From Membranipora membranacea (taxonomy: Eukaryota > Bryozoa > Gymnolaemata > Cheilostomatida > Membraniporidae), in the NCBI GenBank assembly GCA_914767715.1, contig OU612068.1:21078001-21142000 (forward strand): DNA of 64,000 bases, read 5' to 3'. This document shows positions 11,101 to 23,589 of this stretch, piece by piece. The stretch's first letter is position 1, and each line of letters opens with the position of its first letter. Made by a program: the position numbers and the translations under genes. The notes below the pieces were generated by a model, which was not told where the DNA came from, did not search any database, and saw only the letters and a program-made list of their open reading frames with translations.

Positions 11101-14100
11101 TAAGTAAACACTGGCCAATATTCATATTGTCGCTCTTTTATTTTTATCAGTGAGATATATTTTTATACAGCATGAGATTTTCTTAGCTCTCTCATTTTTT
11201 TACACTTTCAACCTTTTTAGAAAGATCAGTAATGGATTTTTCATCATTGCCTAAATCCTTGATCAATAATAAAGCCTGTTACATATATATATGCAATCAT
11301 CATAGATACCCAACAATCCTCATTACAGTTGCAGACCACACCATTGCCTCAAACATTAATTGGATAAAGGAGAGAGACTCTGGACATGATTTGTTCTATA
11401 GCGGGCTGTTATGACACCTCAGTACATCCAACCTCAAGGTGTTGCTACTATTTAACTGCTTATTGGCAATTGTATGTTTCTACTCACGAAGGTTCTGATT
11501 GTTCCTTGCTTCTGTCTGGAACCTTAACATACCATGGCTTACCACCTGTAACACATAATCATACTTTGAATCAACTTTAAAAACAATGTATACAAATGCA
11601 TACATATACATTTGATATATAATTCATTTCGCCGCCATGTAGTAATTTTGCCAATTTTATTTCTTTTACAAAGTGCTTATGTATTAAAATTTGAATTTAG
11701 ATTCTCTCAGACCACAATCAATGTACTAAAGATAGGGCGTTGGTTTAATAACTAGATAAGGTAGTCATGGCTTTACCGTCTAGAGACTTTAACTTTCAGA
11801 TATAACCAGACCTTATGTAGGAAAAAGGTGAATATTTTGCTACTGTACTGAAATTTTTAGGTCGTGTAGAAATTCATTAGCCTCCCATTATATCTTTACT
11901 AAAATAATAACGTTGACAAAACTAAAAAAGTAGGTGTAGATTATCATTCCCATTAAGGACTATGACAGAAATGATCTATCTTTGGTCCCTGACCTAAAAA
12001 ACAATGGTTTTCTCCCTACAAGGTAATAACTGAGCACACATTTACATACTGAGTTTTTCAGATGCGCTTTGACCGAGGTATGTTAAGTATCCGATCTTTT
12101 TCTCATATGCTTCCTGAGCCTTTTTCTTTTCCTCTTCATACTCTCTATTAGATCCCTGTGTCTTTTTCTATTTGACAAAACAAACATAATTTATGGTACT
12201 AACATTCTCTTTGGATGAGCAGCTGAATTTCAAAGGCATCAGCTTCCAAATATCTTTTAAATGTTTGGAGTTATGACCACCACTTTTATAACTACAATAA
12301 TTTATTTTTGTTTGATAATGGTGGTTATGTTAACCAACAAAACCAAGAAAAAAACTAGAAGAATTATATCAACTAAAGCAGCTGTTTGCTACCACGATGA
12401 TGTCGTCACAATATTACTATGCTTATTAGGCTACACATCACCAACTTCATACATTTTTCTCAAAGTCTTCAAACAGATTGATGTGTTGATCGGTTGGGAA
12501 GGCCGTGTTGAGTGGTTTGTACTCTCTCTGTTCCTCCTCAGTCTCATCTTCTGGTTTCTCCTCCTCGTCACTGGGCTCCTGAGGAAGATCCCACTGGGCC
12601 TCTTTCTTAGCCTGCTGAATAACTTTACTTTTCTCTCTCAGTACCCTGATCCTTGCCTCTTGATCCTACATAGAATATATACCAGTATTAAATAGTTGAA
12701 TAAAAAAATCAAATAGCATTACCTAGAAAAGCCATGACTCAAACTTCAGTAGATATCGGCAGCCGGCATACCTTTTAATTGCAAAATTCAACTCTCATGT
12801 CATCAACAAGCTTAACTACTAATATAACTTTGATGTTTTCTCATGCCATTGAAGGAGAAGCATTATTTATCTAGCAGCATTTAACATCTTGCTCTCACAA
12901 TCATAGTTATTGAAAATTACTACAAACAAATTTGCAGAATAATAATTCTCACCGCCAGGGCTTTTCTTCTAGCCACCTCACGCTCCTCCTCCAAAGCTTT
13001 TGCTTCATCCCTCCTGACCCGTGCAACATTATCTTTGTTACGGACATGCCAACTAAAAAAACAAGTTTAGATTAAGGAATGTATCATTTTCAACTAGTTT
13101 AGTAACGCTGGCCAAGGTTACGCACACAGACCCATAAAGGTATAAGTGGATAACTCATTTCATGATTATAACAATGGTAGCAATATTCAAGGAAATACAG
13201 TGCAGTCCACTTAATTGAAATCAATGGGGACAACAAAATTTCGTCTGAATTAAGCAGTCAGAATCAAGTGACATTAAAATGCATTGAGATTTGGCTGAAG
13301 GAACCAAAATTCTTTGTCTGAACTAACAGTTCTGAATTATAAAGTCTTGATTAAACGGATTACAATGTACTTCTCTACGTGAATGCCTTGTTTGAGCAAA
13401 GCCAGAGATCCTTAAATACGATATCTTACAAAATCCCAAACTGCTGAACTCTGATCTACACCATGCAGGGTAAACTGGAAAAAAACACCCAGCTAAACTG
13501 GATATGAATTCAAAATGAATCCAATTGTTTGAGATGAAACTGAAAGCAGGTTTAAAGCACTCTTGCCAAATTGCAATATATCTTTTCTAGTGTCGGTGAT
13601 TCGCAGACTCATCAACACCATTATCATACACAGAGATTTTTCATTGTTCTATCACAACCTTCAGAGTTCAATTATATAGGCTCTTGCTAATTTTAAAGAT
13701 AATTGATAGTAATTATGAGCTTAGCACTTAAATTCAAAACCAAAAACTAGAGCTAGCTTTTGACTTGATCTATTTATGACAGAGTCAGATGTATGAATAT
13801 TGCCTCTGCATTGACTGACATTTCACGTTCTAATGAGGTCTCTTGAAGAGGTGATAAATTATCTAAAAGTTTAGCAGAGAATGTAAATATCAAGAGTTAG
13901 CAAATTTCAGCCTTTTAAATGTACGGTCCCCAGCTTGCCATCTAAAGACAGAAAGGGGGCACCATACCAGTAAAAAATAAATACATCCGAATCATTATTT
14001 GGTTATCCAATTGGCCCATGCCTACAAACGATTAAAAGTTTAGCAGAGAATGTAAATATCAAGAGTTAGCAAATTTCAGCCTTTTAAATGTACGGTCCCC

Positions 14101-14907
14101 AGCTTGCCATCTAAAGACAGAAAGGGGGCACCATACCAGTATAAAATAAATACATCCGAATCATTATTTGGTTATCCAATTGGCCCATGCCTACAAACGA
14201 TTGCATAGAGTGGAGGCTAAGGGTTGAGGAGTACCATAGCTGCCTACCACAAACTGTTGGTGTGGCTTAAGATGGAATTGGGAAGTTAACTTAGACTAAT
14301 GGTGATCATCCATCCACTTTGGAAGGTACAACCCCTAATCTGAGTGTCTGGTACCCTTACAGAGAAACCCTTCAACAATCGACCAGAAAACTTGGCCTGC
14401 GAACCAACCCAACCATAAGATGCATGTCCCCTCATGTCGGTTCAGACATATCAAAACATCCTTTATGAAAGAACTATTACAATTAAAATTGATTTTAGAC
14501 TTGACATTAAGAAATCACCATTACCCCTTTTAACTCATTGTACTTATTAACCAGGCTACTTGACCATATTTCCAAAACACCCACAGCAGGGACAGTGAGT
14601 AGTTGCCATATCTATAGGCAAATTTTGCTATTTATCAAACTGCCTGGGAGTTCATTTATTGCATTATGGATCCTAGGTTAGTCCATTGAGATGTGAGTTG
14701 AGAAGCAACAGAAATAAATAAACATCATATATATATTGTGTTACTGTTAGTGTTAGTAAGGAGTGACTCCTTCGCTGTTTTGTGTTAGCAGTATACTATA
14801 TATATATTGTATGTATTGTATTGCAAGGGTACACATTTTATGGCCTTCTTCTTGTTGTCTAATTTGAATTCAGGAAACATTTACCTTTTCTTGGGCAAAA
14901 TATTCAT
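8103..14907 (-). CDS. LENG1: LENG1-like Cir_N-domain nuclear protein
   Basis: Seven exons on the minus strand: 14885-14907, 12953-13052, 12453-12665, 12050-12167, 11488-11545, 10361-10475, 8103-8624. All phases close and give 382 residues. The N-terminus [20 protein letters not shown] followed by RRDEA is the Cir_N signature of LENG1 and CIR/CWC25-type proteins. Also conserved are [19 protein letters not shown] and [10 protein letters not shown], all in LENG1 order. The last exon is very basic ([20 protein letters not shown]), like a nuclear localisation signal, and then has the [15 protein letters not shown] helix of the LENG1 C-terminus. Family members are poorly characterised nuclear proteins linked to splicing complexes; that role here is inferred. 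The tiny 23-nt first exon is supported by the exact start motif. A possible poly(A) signal lies at 7940-7945 on the minus strand. Confidence 0.88.
9187..9226. repeat. (ATT)n microsatellite
   Basis: About 13 units of ATT with one interruption, inside the last LENG1 intron. The rest of that intron (8625-10360) shows no exon or recognisable element. Confidence 0.8.
10647..10973. mobile_element. Inverted-repeat element with a tRNA-like core
   Basis: The two ends are related as inverted repeats: TCACTGCATTTCCATG on the left and, in reverse, TCACTATGTTTCCATG on the right. A further match, AGATCGAGCTGAG, lies inside each end. The centre (10779-10848) resembles a tRNA-derived unit, with CCGAGCGGTTAGCA (A-box-like) and GGTTCAAATCC (B box, 10826-10836), followed by T-runs that could stop RNA polymerase III. 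It lies in LENG1 intron 5 (11487-10476 is intron 5; this element is just before exon 10361-10475 in plus coordinates). It could be a SINE caught inside a DNA element or a composite MITE. Confidence 0.5.
13196..13370. mobile_element. Tigger/pogo-like MITE, copy 2
   Basis: Begins TACAGTGCAGTCCACTTAAT and ends, read in reverse, GTACATTGTAATCCGTTTAA. The ends are imperfect inverted repeats. The interior shares GAGATTTGGCTGA and TTTGTCTGAA with the copy at 749-911. It lies in the first LENG1 intron. Confidence 0.5.
13865..14202. repeat. Two tandem copies of a 169-bp unit
   Basis: Positions 13865-14033 recur at 14034-14202 with essentially one visible difference (AAAAAATAAAT versus ATAAAATAAAT). 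Both start AAAAGTTTAGCAGAGAATG and end CCTACAAACGATT. The near identity indicates a recent duplication inside the first LENG1 intron, or an assembly artefact. Confidence 0.9.
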
Positions 14908-15440
14908 CTCTGCCTAATAGTGGACCAGTCAGTAGGTTGATATCTAAGCTTTAACCAATGAACTAGTTCATTGCTTTAATTAACACCTTGGTCATCTGTA
15001 GTACAATTTCTAAAAAATTGTTTTTGGATGAAATTATAAATGGTAACAGGTTGACTAGCTGATATATCAACCATCCAATCATTATGAAGGATATAATTAA
15101 TCAGCCAATTATTGCAAGAGTCACATGTCAAGGTCACTTTTGGGCATGGATGAGATTTAGAAAAAATTCAAGAAAAAGGTTATTTTCCATCAGATAGATG
15201 TATCTGCATCACAAGCTATAAATTACATTTACACCATTGGTAGATACTAGAGGGTACCAGCTAGTTCAGGGTCTCATCTTTCTGCCAACATGGTTGCATA
15301 ATTTTACTCTGTTCATTGGTTTCCAATCCATAATGCAATACATACATACAGTGAGTGTGACCAATAAACTCCCGGAGGGAGTTAATTGGTTTCCTTACCT
15401 CAGATGAGGTAGCACATCCTATTGATTTGTCGAGGAACTC
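14908..15440. other. LENG1 upstream region, no gene seen
   Basis: No coding exon is visible. At 15326-15373 the sequence is an inverted match of 14646-14671 (TATTGCATTATGGAT and GGGAGTT-ATT), so an inverted-repeat pair about 0.7 kb apart flanks the first LENG1 exon. The LENG1 promoter should lie here, but no TATA box is obvious. Confidence 0.4.
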
Positions 15441-17960
15441 GGTTTAGGGATGCCTCTAAATGTTAGGACCAGGGTTTAGACCAGGGAATGTGGTTTTAAC
15501 AGCATGGCGCTGTTTAGGGTTGGGCGGTTGGTGTGACAGTAATATATTATTTACATATGTGATGTGTACTGCAAACTACTGCAGCCTGCAAGCGTTATCA
15601 ACTTGCAGCTCCAGTTCGTCTGATATGAAGTTCTGGTGGTTGGTTCCCTGTACTACTGTAGGCCTACCCATGCTCGCCAACGGCTACTCTTACAAAGGGG
15701 CAGAGGGGTGTCTCCAACAACGTGCGTACTCCAACAAAGCTGGTTAGGGTGCAAGGCACTAAGAAACCCCGGGCCCTGGTCATTGGAGGTGACTTCAATT
15801 TACCAGGATGGTAGTGGTCTAACCTTTCACTGAAGCCAGGCTCACAGAATTTGTAGACCTGGGGAGGTTAGCCGCGTTGAGGTAATACCAGGTATAAACC
15901 ACCATGAGGTTGTGTACCTTGATCTAGCTGTGATGCCAAACTATCGCAAACAGCCCCAGAGGTAGATATGACACTACAACAAGGCAGATTGGAATGCAAT
16001 GAAGAAACATCTGACACCAATCATGAAACCACAAGAACAAACTTACTCAACCCCAGACCAATTCTGGAATAACATCAAGGAGTATGCAGTTGTTCATACC
16101 AAGGCGGCTTACAAGATGCAAGGACTCACAGCCCTGGATCAAAACAGCTACAACAATTCATATAAAAAAGAAGAAACATCATCTGTACCAGAAATGCAAA
16201 AAAAGGGCACAACACATCTAGAAAATGAAACAACACCTACCGCCATGTTGTCCAGAAAATGCTCCGGGAGCAACATGCTGAGTATGTCAATATACTATTG
16301 ACTGAGCAAGAGAAGTCTCCGGAATAACTGTCCAAGCGCTTCTGGACCTACATCAAACATAGCGTTCTGGCAACACTGAAGGACAAACAACTTGTGACAA
16401 CCCCTAAAGAAAGGGCTGAAATTCTGAACAGCCAATTTGTTTCTGTCTTCTCAAAGCCCTCACACAGAGAAGACTATCATGGCTTAACACTCAATTCCAC
16501 CATGAGAGACATTGTTATAGACAGGAATGGAGTTCAGAAACAATTACAAACTCTCAACCAATACAAGGCCATTAGGTCCAGACGGTATCAGCCCAAGAGT
16601 CTTGAAAGAGCCATCACGACATCATGGCTGACCCACTCACCACCCTATTCCAGAACTCACTAGACTGTGGCAGTGTCCCTGAAGACTGGTAAAAGGCTGT
16701 TGTATGCCCATCTGCAAGAAGGGAGAGAGGACCACAGCAGCAAATTATCGACCTGTAAGCCTTACCTGTATATGCAGTTAGATAATGGAACACATCCTTG
16801 CAAGCCAGCTGATGAAATTCACAGAGGACAACCACACCTACATCACAACCAGCATGGGTTTCTTAGAGACCATGGCTGTGAATGTCAACTGATTGAGCTG
16901 ATAAGCATTATCTCCAGAAAAAGTGTGTGTTTTAGACTTTAGTAAAGCTTTCGATAAAGTCAACCACACTAAGCTGCCTTACAAACTCGCATCATACAGC
17001 TTCAACTACCAACTCGTGTCATGGATCGGCGACTTCCTCTGAGGGCGTAGCCAAAATGTTGTGATCCATGTGAAAGCTCCTCAGAAGCTGCTGTGTCATC
17101 AGGCGTACCACAGGGGTCTGTCATCGGACCAGCGAGGTTTTAATTCTACAACAAAGACATCTCGGACAACCTTAAATCATCAGTAGGTCTTTTTGCCGAT
17201 GATACGATAGCCTACAATTTGGCATCAATCCTCAACACCTTCCAGGAAGATCTCACCAAACCTGAACGCTGGAAACATCAATGAGACATGGAGTTCCACC
17301 CATCCATGTGCCAACACGTTGTGTTCACTAGAAAACACCAACCAACAAGAAGCTATACCTGCATGGCACTGAAATCCCGGAAGAACAGCACATCAAGTAT
17401 CTAGGAGTTACTCTTGACCCTAAGACAAGCTGGAATCGCCACATTGACAATGTGGTGGCTAAGGAAAACTCCAATCTTGGATTCATCCGTAGAAACGTAC
17501 TCACAGGCTGCTAGTCAATTAAGAACACAGCATACAAGCAGCTTGTCCAGCCAGTCCTAAAATATGCCTCTGCAGGCTGGGACTCGGCAGCTGACTCTGC
17601 TACCAACTGACTCGAAGCTGTGTAGAGAAGAGCACCCTGGTTCATCTGCGGTATACGGCGCACCGGCAGGAAAATCAACACAACTGGATTGCTCCAGAAA
17701 CTCTCGCTTCAGCCCCTCTCACACAGACGAAGTGATAGATGTATCAAAATCTTCAGTCAATACCATCATTCCAGCAAAGGCGGCATCAACAACTACATCC
17801 AAACAGCCAGCGTTTCATCAGCTAGGAGACATGCGGAGCAGTATTTCATACCTACGTCAAACACCGTCCACTACGAGAGATCATTTTTCATCTGCACTGC
17901 CTAGGACTGGAATGCCCTACCTACTGGGAGCTCACTTCTTGTCCCCCCCCCCCGCGTGTA
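15440..17960 (+). mobile_element. Decayed LINE with endonuclease and reverse transcriptase remnants
   Basis: Pieces of one element can be read in several plus-strand frames. The endonuclease piece ALVIGGDFNLPGW is at about 15775-15812. The reverse-transcriptase pieces are VLDFSKAFDKVNHTKL at about 16930, LFADDTIAYN at about 17190 and YLGVTLDPKTSWNRHIDNVV at about 17400-17457. Frameshifts and stops interrupt every domain. The order and motifs fit a Jockey/CR1/L2-type non-LTR retrotransposon. Its protein style differs from the LINE at 23.6 kb, so it is a different family. Confidence 0.75.
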
Positions 17961-17999
17961 TAACCCACAAAAGCTGTTCAATTATCAAAATTGTTGCTG

Positions 18000-19055
18000 A
18001 CCAGAAATGTTAAACAACATACGAGAAAAACAGTTTCTCAAGTCACAGCAGACGCTGGCGCTGGAAACTAGACTCATCAAGGTGCAAATCAAAGTAGAAC
18101 ACGGGACCCGTATTATTTTTATAGTCCTGATCCGAACGGACTGTGGTCAGCCAGAGTTTCTTCGAACCCTTCCCCCACCAGGAATCGAACCCGGGCCCAG
18201 ATTCTTGCCCCCTAGTCGGGGAAGATGTTACGCTCAAAATGTGTCTGATGAATGGCAACTGTAAAAAATTCATCCGCTAATGACAAATACCCATGAGGCA
18301 GTGCTAACCGGCAATCCATTTCACCGTGTACTAATCTCTTATCCACCCACAAGGCCATTTAGCAATTGCTGGTCGCTAAATACCTATCCAGATTGGTTTG
18401 ACGCAGCATTGAAGGAATGGACCTTGAGCAGTAGTATTTGCTGTAACTGTCACCTATGCCATCTGAATGGGTTCGTCACCCCGATAATGCGTTTATGCTA
18501 CCCATCCTCGTCTGTTACTTGCCCATCAGCCTCTGTTCAATTTGAGTATTTCATGCAGGCGGATGCCTTTTTGGCAACCACCAGATGTTTGTGGATATCA
18601 GGCGGTTGCCAAATATGCATCCATGTGGGTTCTAAGCGCAGCATGAGACATGGTGTGTAATTTGGAGCCTGTCCTGATAAGTGGACATTAATTGAGGGCG
18701 GGTTGTGTAGGCCCAGACCTACTTTGATATTATAACTATGCCAACACACTTGAGCTTATCAAAGATCTAATTATCAAAAAGAAGTTACCACAGATAGAGA
18801 ATTACTATTTCTATAGCAACGTCACGCATCAGTAGCCAGTAGTAGCGGAATATGACAACTGTAAGAAAAAGAAATTTAAGCCTCAATGAAATTCACAGTT
18901 CTCTATCTGAAGTGTAAGGCTAGTTAGAATAGATCCTCCATCCGATAACTTTTTGATTTAGACTGATTTAATATCGAAAATTTATATATAATTATATTGC
19001 CACAGTATTTACTCTCTAGTTTTTGAATATTTTAGAAAATAGCTACAGACTTATT
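18000..19055. other. Intergenic with a tRNA-like SINE fragment; TYW4 upstream region
   Basis: On the minus strand, 18245-18175 contains a tRNA-like unit. It has the B box GGTTCGATTCC (18181-18191) and a CCCCGACTAGGGGG hairpin like an anticodon arm. It is not a credible functional tRNA because the acceptor stem does not pair. From 18280 to 18900 there are open frames with no recognisable domain. The stretch just before 19023 ends in a TTTTAG that could be an acceptor for an untranslated TYW4 exon. Confidence 0.35.
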
Positions 19056-22000
19056 ATGATGAAGAGCTCCAGTAAAAATTCTACCACTGTACAGGAGACG
19101 AATGATCACAGCATACTCAGTAAACATGCTATGGTAGAGGCAGATTATGCATGGGATCCGTTCCTGCCCATTTTTACGCGGCAAAAAGCACCTCGAAGAG
19201 CTCCATTAATCAACAGAGGATACTACATAAGACATAAAGCTGTCGACACCATTCTCACCTCTTTTATCTCTACAAACCCTGGGGCGCTAAAACAAATAGT
19301 CTCTCTTGGGGCAGGATTTGACACTGCTTTCTTCAGACTAACTAAACAAATGCCTGAACTTATGAAGGATGTGTTTTATCTTGAGGTTGACTTTCCCAAA
19401 CTAACTGAAAGAAAAAAAAAACTGTCAGAAGGAAGTGATTTATGCATGCAGCAGCTGGGTACAGCATTCACATCCAGCCATGACAACAGCATTGGCAGTA
19501 TCAAGATGCTCACTGATTATTACTGCCTACTTGGACAAGACATGAGTGACCTGAAAGGTTTTGATATGCAACTGAAGAATATTCAGCAACTCAAAGCTGA
19601 CACTCAAACTCTGGTGCTATCAGAATGTGTGATGACTTATATGGAGCACCCAGACTCAACGAAGCTGATTGAATTCATTCGTGATTTCTTCCCTAATTCT
19701 GCATTCATGACATACGAACAGATAAAACCTGATGATGCCTTTGGGAGGGTTATGAGAGCACACTTTGACAAGCTCAATTCATCTTTGAAAGCTGTATGCA
19801 AATACTCAGATAAGGAAAAACAGTCACAGAGATATAGAGATGGCGGCTATGCACAGGTAAAAGCGTTAACTCTTATGTCTTAATGAAAACTGAAATATTT
19901 GGCAATTCCCGATTACTGCGTTTACTCTCTATGCTAACAACAGCCTGTGAGGCTTGTTGTTGGTTTGCTCATCATATTGTGATGTTTTACAGGCCGATGT
20001 GTTCTCCATGCTGGATTTCTACCAGTTTTTACCTGATTCAGAGCGCGCTAGAATGTGTAGCCTAGAGTACTTTGATGAATATGAAGAGTGGCATTTGTCA
20101 TGTGCTCACTATGTCGCAATCATGGCTAGATCCAATGATTCTTTCACAGGACTGGAAAGTATCGTCAACAAGATGAACAATAAAGTCATAGGTGAGGACT
20201 TTAATCATTAAATCTAGCCAGTCGCTGGTTCTTGTGATGAACTTAGTATTTGTTTCTGTGGATCAGCTTGTTGAATGGTCACTAACTGGTATTACACCCA
20301 TGTTTCATACATATGTAATAAACATAGACAGTTTTCTGAGCTCTGATTTATGTCTCAATTCGGAGTTGTCCTCTCTCCAGTTTGGTACTTTTAACCCACG
20401 CCGCATAGGAAAAACCTGCTGAAAGAGGGTTATATTGAAAACCGCTAATGTTAGGATAAAAATGATTTTTGATTCAGAGTCTGCAACATTGAAAACCCTG
20501 TGAGGCAGGGTTTCCAAATCATTGGAGGCTTGAATGTTGATAAATCTTAATTTTAGTGACGAAACTGATGAAAGATTCTGCCAAATTGTCCGCAAAACAG
20601 GCGGAAAATGCTATAATTGACTATCCAAATACTAAAATTATTTCCCAAACTATGTCCATATGAGTTTTCAATGTTGCAGATTCTGAATCAAAAATAATTT
20701 TTATCCTATTATAAGCGGTTTTCAAGATAACCCTCTTTTCAGCACGTTTTTCCTATGCGGCGTGGGCTAAAAGTACCAAACTGGAGAGAGGACAACTCAA
20801 AATTGAGGCCTAAATCCGAGCTCAGGAACTGTCTATTCAACCAGACATCTATGTTCAAAAACGTTGAAACTAAAAAAGTTGTCACATTCTTAAATTGTCA
20901 TACACTGTTTTGTGCATCCAACTGGTGTCCAAAAAGTAAGATTTTAATGCTGTTGCTCTGTGTCTGTAGGAGAAGCAATATGTGGATCTACACAAGCCAC
21001 CAATGAAGTGCTAGACTGTTACGCAGTTGGATCTGGTGTAGAGTTCTACGGACACACATCATCCATAATAAAACATGGTGGTAAAACTCAGATCATAACT
21101 CATGGTGGATTTGGTGAGAGTTCAGGACACTGTAGACAAAGTCTCCTCAGGGTTTATAATCTTAGCCTGTCAGGTATGGTCTGAATGATATAATTTACAT
21201 CACCTTAAGTGGCTTTCATATACCCATGTTCATAAGATCACCATTCACATTCAAATTTAAGTGTTGTTTCTAAACCAGCAACAGAGAGATAAACTGGCTT
21301 TTGTATACCAACTGCCTTGCTGTTGATATCTTGACCTACATTCTACTTAAAAGTGCATGTAAATATGATATAAATACGTTCTGAGTATTCTCTCTTGTCA
21401 GTTTTAGGCGTCATTGTTATATGAAAATACCATCTGTCGTTCTTATTGACATATGTATATAAATTTTGGTGTTGTTCCTGCTTGCAAAATAGAGAATATG
21501 TTATAGAAATAATACAATTACCCTTCTATAATCAGTTTATATTTGTGCATTGCAGGTGACTTAACCCTTACACATACTGACACACATGATATGCCGTGTA
21601 GACTACACCACTCATTCAGCACTCTCAGTGACGGAGGAGTGTTTGTGTTTGGTGGTCGTCTCTCTCCAGCTAAGCCTATCAGTGATCCTCAGATCCTGAG
21701 ACTCGTCTCTGATGATGATAGTGAGTATTTTTCACTGAAGTTTGTAGTTTCCATTAGTATTGGTGATGCTTTTGAAGACAGATTGTCGTCATCACTTCAC
21801 GTAAATTCCTGACCCTTTCAATCACCTAGACCACATTGTTCTTATGCTGTTCCATGAGAAGCGACGTTGTTTCATCATGCAGTAAACATGTGGAATCTAA
21901 GTCAGGCCTTCTTCCTCCAAGAAAAACTCAGCTCACACTTACTTCAAAGACCCTCCCCCTAACTGGCTAGATAATAGAAATTGTCAAACAATGTTCAGTC

Positions 22001-23180
22001 CGGCTTATTGTTGCCATAAACGTCTAACATGTGCTTATTATTTCTTCTTGTTCACAGGAAATTCTGAACTTAGGATAGTTAATCTGTCGTCATCCTCAAA
22101 CACACCGAAAGCAAGATGGAGACATGCAGCTGTTAGCTATAATATCAATAATACTGACTTTGTCCTCATATCAGGTAATTGTTCATAAGTATACAGTCCA
22201 ATATACTGATAATATTTCCCTTAGTTATAATAATGCTTTTAATAAGACCACAGTGTTTAATTTTCTACACGTTTAGGACACAAATAACATTGTTGACGAA
22301 TAGTTGTCCCAATGAACTCAACCATTGGTTCATTGGTTGCTCTGAGTTCATCAAGCCATTAGATACTGCCATTACGTAAACTAGGAGTTGTCCATACATT
22401 CAAAAAGGGGGCAAAATTCTTAATTTTACTACCACTTGGTACAGAAAGGTGTTCCGAAGCTTTATGTAATTTTGTATACTTCATTCATATGTTCTCCCTT
22501 TCTAAGGAGGTTCGAAGGTAGATCTCACACTGTTGGCACTTCAAGCTCACACGTTGTGATTCATTTGAATGAGACACATATTAATGTTTTGGTTTTGTAT
22601 CCCCACAGGTGGATTATCTACAACAAATAAAGAAAAGAGCAGCCATTCTTTATCAACATGTCACATCTATGATGTCCAAGCTGACTCGTGGGTTGATCTT
22701 CCAGACCTCATAGTAGGTGGTATACAATCACATGCCATGTGCTATGACAATGATAGATATGTCTACATTGTTGGTGGTCTGACAGCTCATGAACAGGTGC
22801 TTTCAGATGTTTACAGGCTAGACATTCATAACCCTACTGCTGGCTGGGCTAGGCTGCCAGCTAAAATTGATGCAGTTTACTCCCACACCTGTCATATTGT
22901 TGACGATAAGCTGGTAGTGGTTGGTGGGATAGACAGATCAGGTGACCAAATGGGTGTCCAGATTGTCGATTTGAACAATTCAACTGGAGAAGATTATAGC
23001 CTTCCTGTAACAACTGACACAAGACTGAGAATGAATTTTAATCACACAAGTCACATTGTCAGCCAGGAAAACAGAGTGAAATCAGTGATGATAGTAGGTG
23101 GTGGTGGCAATTGTTATTCTTTTGGAACTCACTTAAATAAGGATGTGATAGCATTTAATATTTCGCATATCAAAACATAA
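19056..23180 (+). CDS. LCMT2: tRNA wybutosine-synthesizing protein 4 (leucine carboxyl methyltransferase 2-like)
   Basis: Six exons: 19056-19856, 19993-20191, 20970-21173, 21556-21720, 22058-22174, 22609-23180. Phases close to 685 residues, close to human LCMT2. Residues 1-330 are a leucine-carboxyl-methyltransferase-like domain with the SAM-binding motif IVSLGAGFDT (about 81-90) and the following LEVDFPKL. YEQIKPDDAFG and FDEYEEWHLSCAHY match the TYW4 type rather than LCMT1. Residues from about 350 form a kelch-like beta-propeller with repeats such as VFVFGGRLSP, YIVGGLTAHE and LVVVGGIDRSG. TYW4 methylates and methoxycarbonylates the wybutosine side chain next to the tRNA-Phe anticodon. The open frame extends 33 bases upstream without an ATG, so the ATG at 19056 is the likely start. 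A poly(A) signal is at 23494-23499. Confidence 0.93.
20327..20833. mobile_element. Long-TIR MITE in TYW4 intron 2
   Basis: The two arms, about 20327-20510 and 20665-20833, are inverted copies over roughly 170 bases at high similarity. Both read CAGTTTGGTACTTTTA, then CCACGCCGCATAGGAAAAAC, then TTGAAAACCGCT. The ends are GACAGT and ACTGTC flanked by TA on each side, which fits Tc1/mariner-type TA insertion. There is no coding capacity. Confidence 0.75.
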
Positions 23181-23493
23181 CAGGGACAAAATAGGCCTGA
23201 GTAACATAACCCTACCCTGTCAGTATGGTGCTGAGTTGTATCACATTGATCTACTTCTACTGATTGATAGTTGAGGACCAGTGCCGGCTTATTGGATTTT
23301 ACTTGATATAACTTGTTTTTCATTCAATTAGATAGCTACCAAATGGGCTGAACCAAACGTTTTGTGTCTATTTATTGAAAGAATAGGAATGTAAGTATTG
23401 TGTATGCCTGTCTTTCATAGTTTATATGCAACATTGATGATTCATATACAATATGATTATACTGATATTGGTGATATTTTTTATATACTTACT

Positions 23494-23499
23494 AATAAA
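23494..23499 (+). terminator. Poly(A) signal, TYW4
   Basis: AATAAA about 314 bases after the stop at 23180. The stretch 23181-23590 is otherwise AT-rich 3' UTR or spacer with no gene. Confidence 0.5.
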
Positions 23500-23589
23500 T
23501 TTTCCAAAGTTAAAGATGTGCTTTGTGAATCAGTTTTCCTTGTGTTGATGGATGGACACTGAAGTATAATATAGTTTATGCCATATCAG

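Noticed and set aside
12261-12695. Plus-strand frame of 144 codons with hydrophobic stretches
   Set aside because: It is antisense to a LENG1 exon (12453-12665), whose protein and splice sites are clear; the hydrophobic look comes from reading Glu/Lys codons in reverse.
13865-14202. CRISPR-like repeat
   Set aside because: There are only two long adjacent copies without spacers, in an animal intron.
17564-18013. 149-codon plus-strand frame as a gene
   Set aside because: It is out-of-frame reading of the decayed LINE C-terminus.
18175-18245. Functional tRNA gene on the minus strand
   Set aside because: The B box and one hairpin are fine, but no acceptor stem or plausible D arm can be drawn.
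19023-19055. Upstream extension of TYW4
   Set aside because: The frame opens at TTG, not ATG; the ATG at 19056 gives the expected length.
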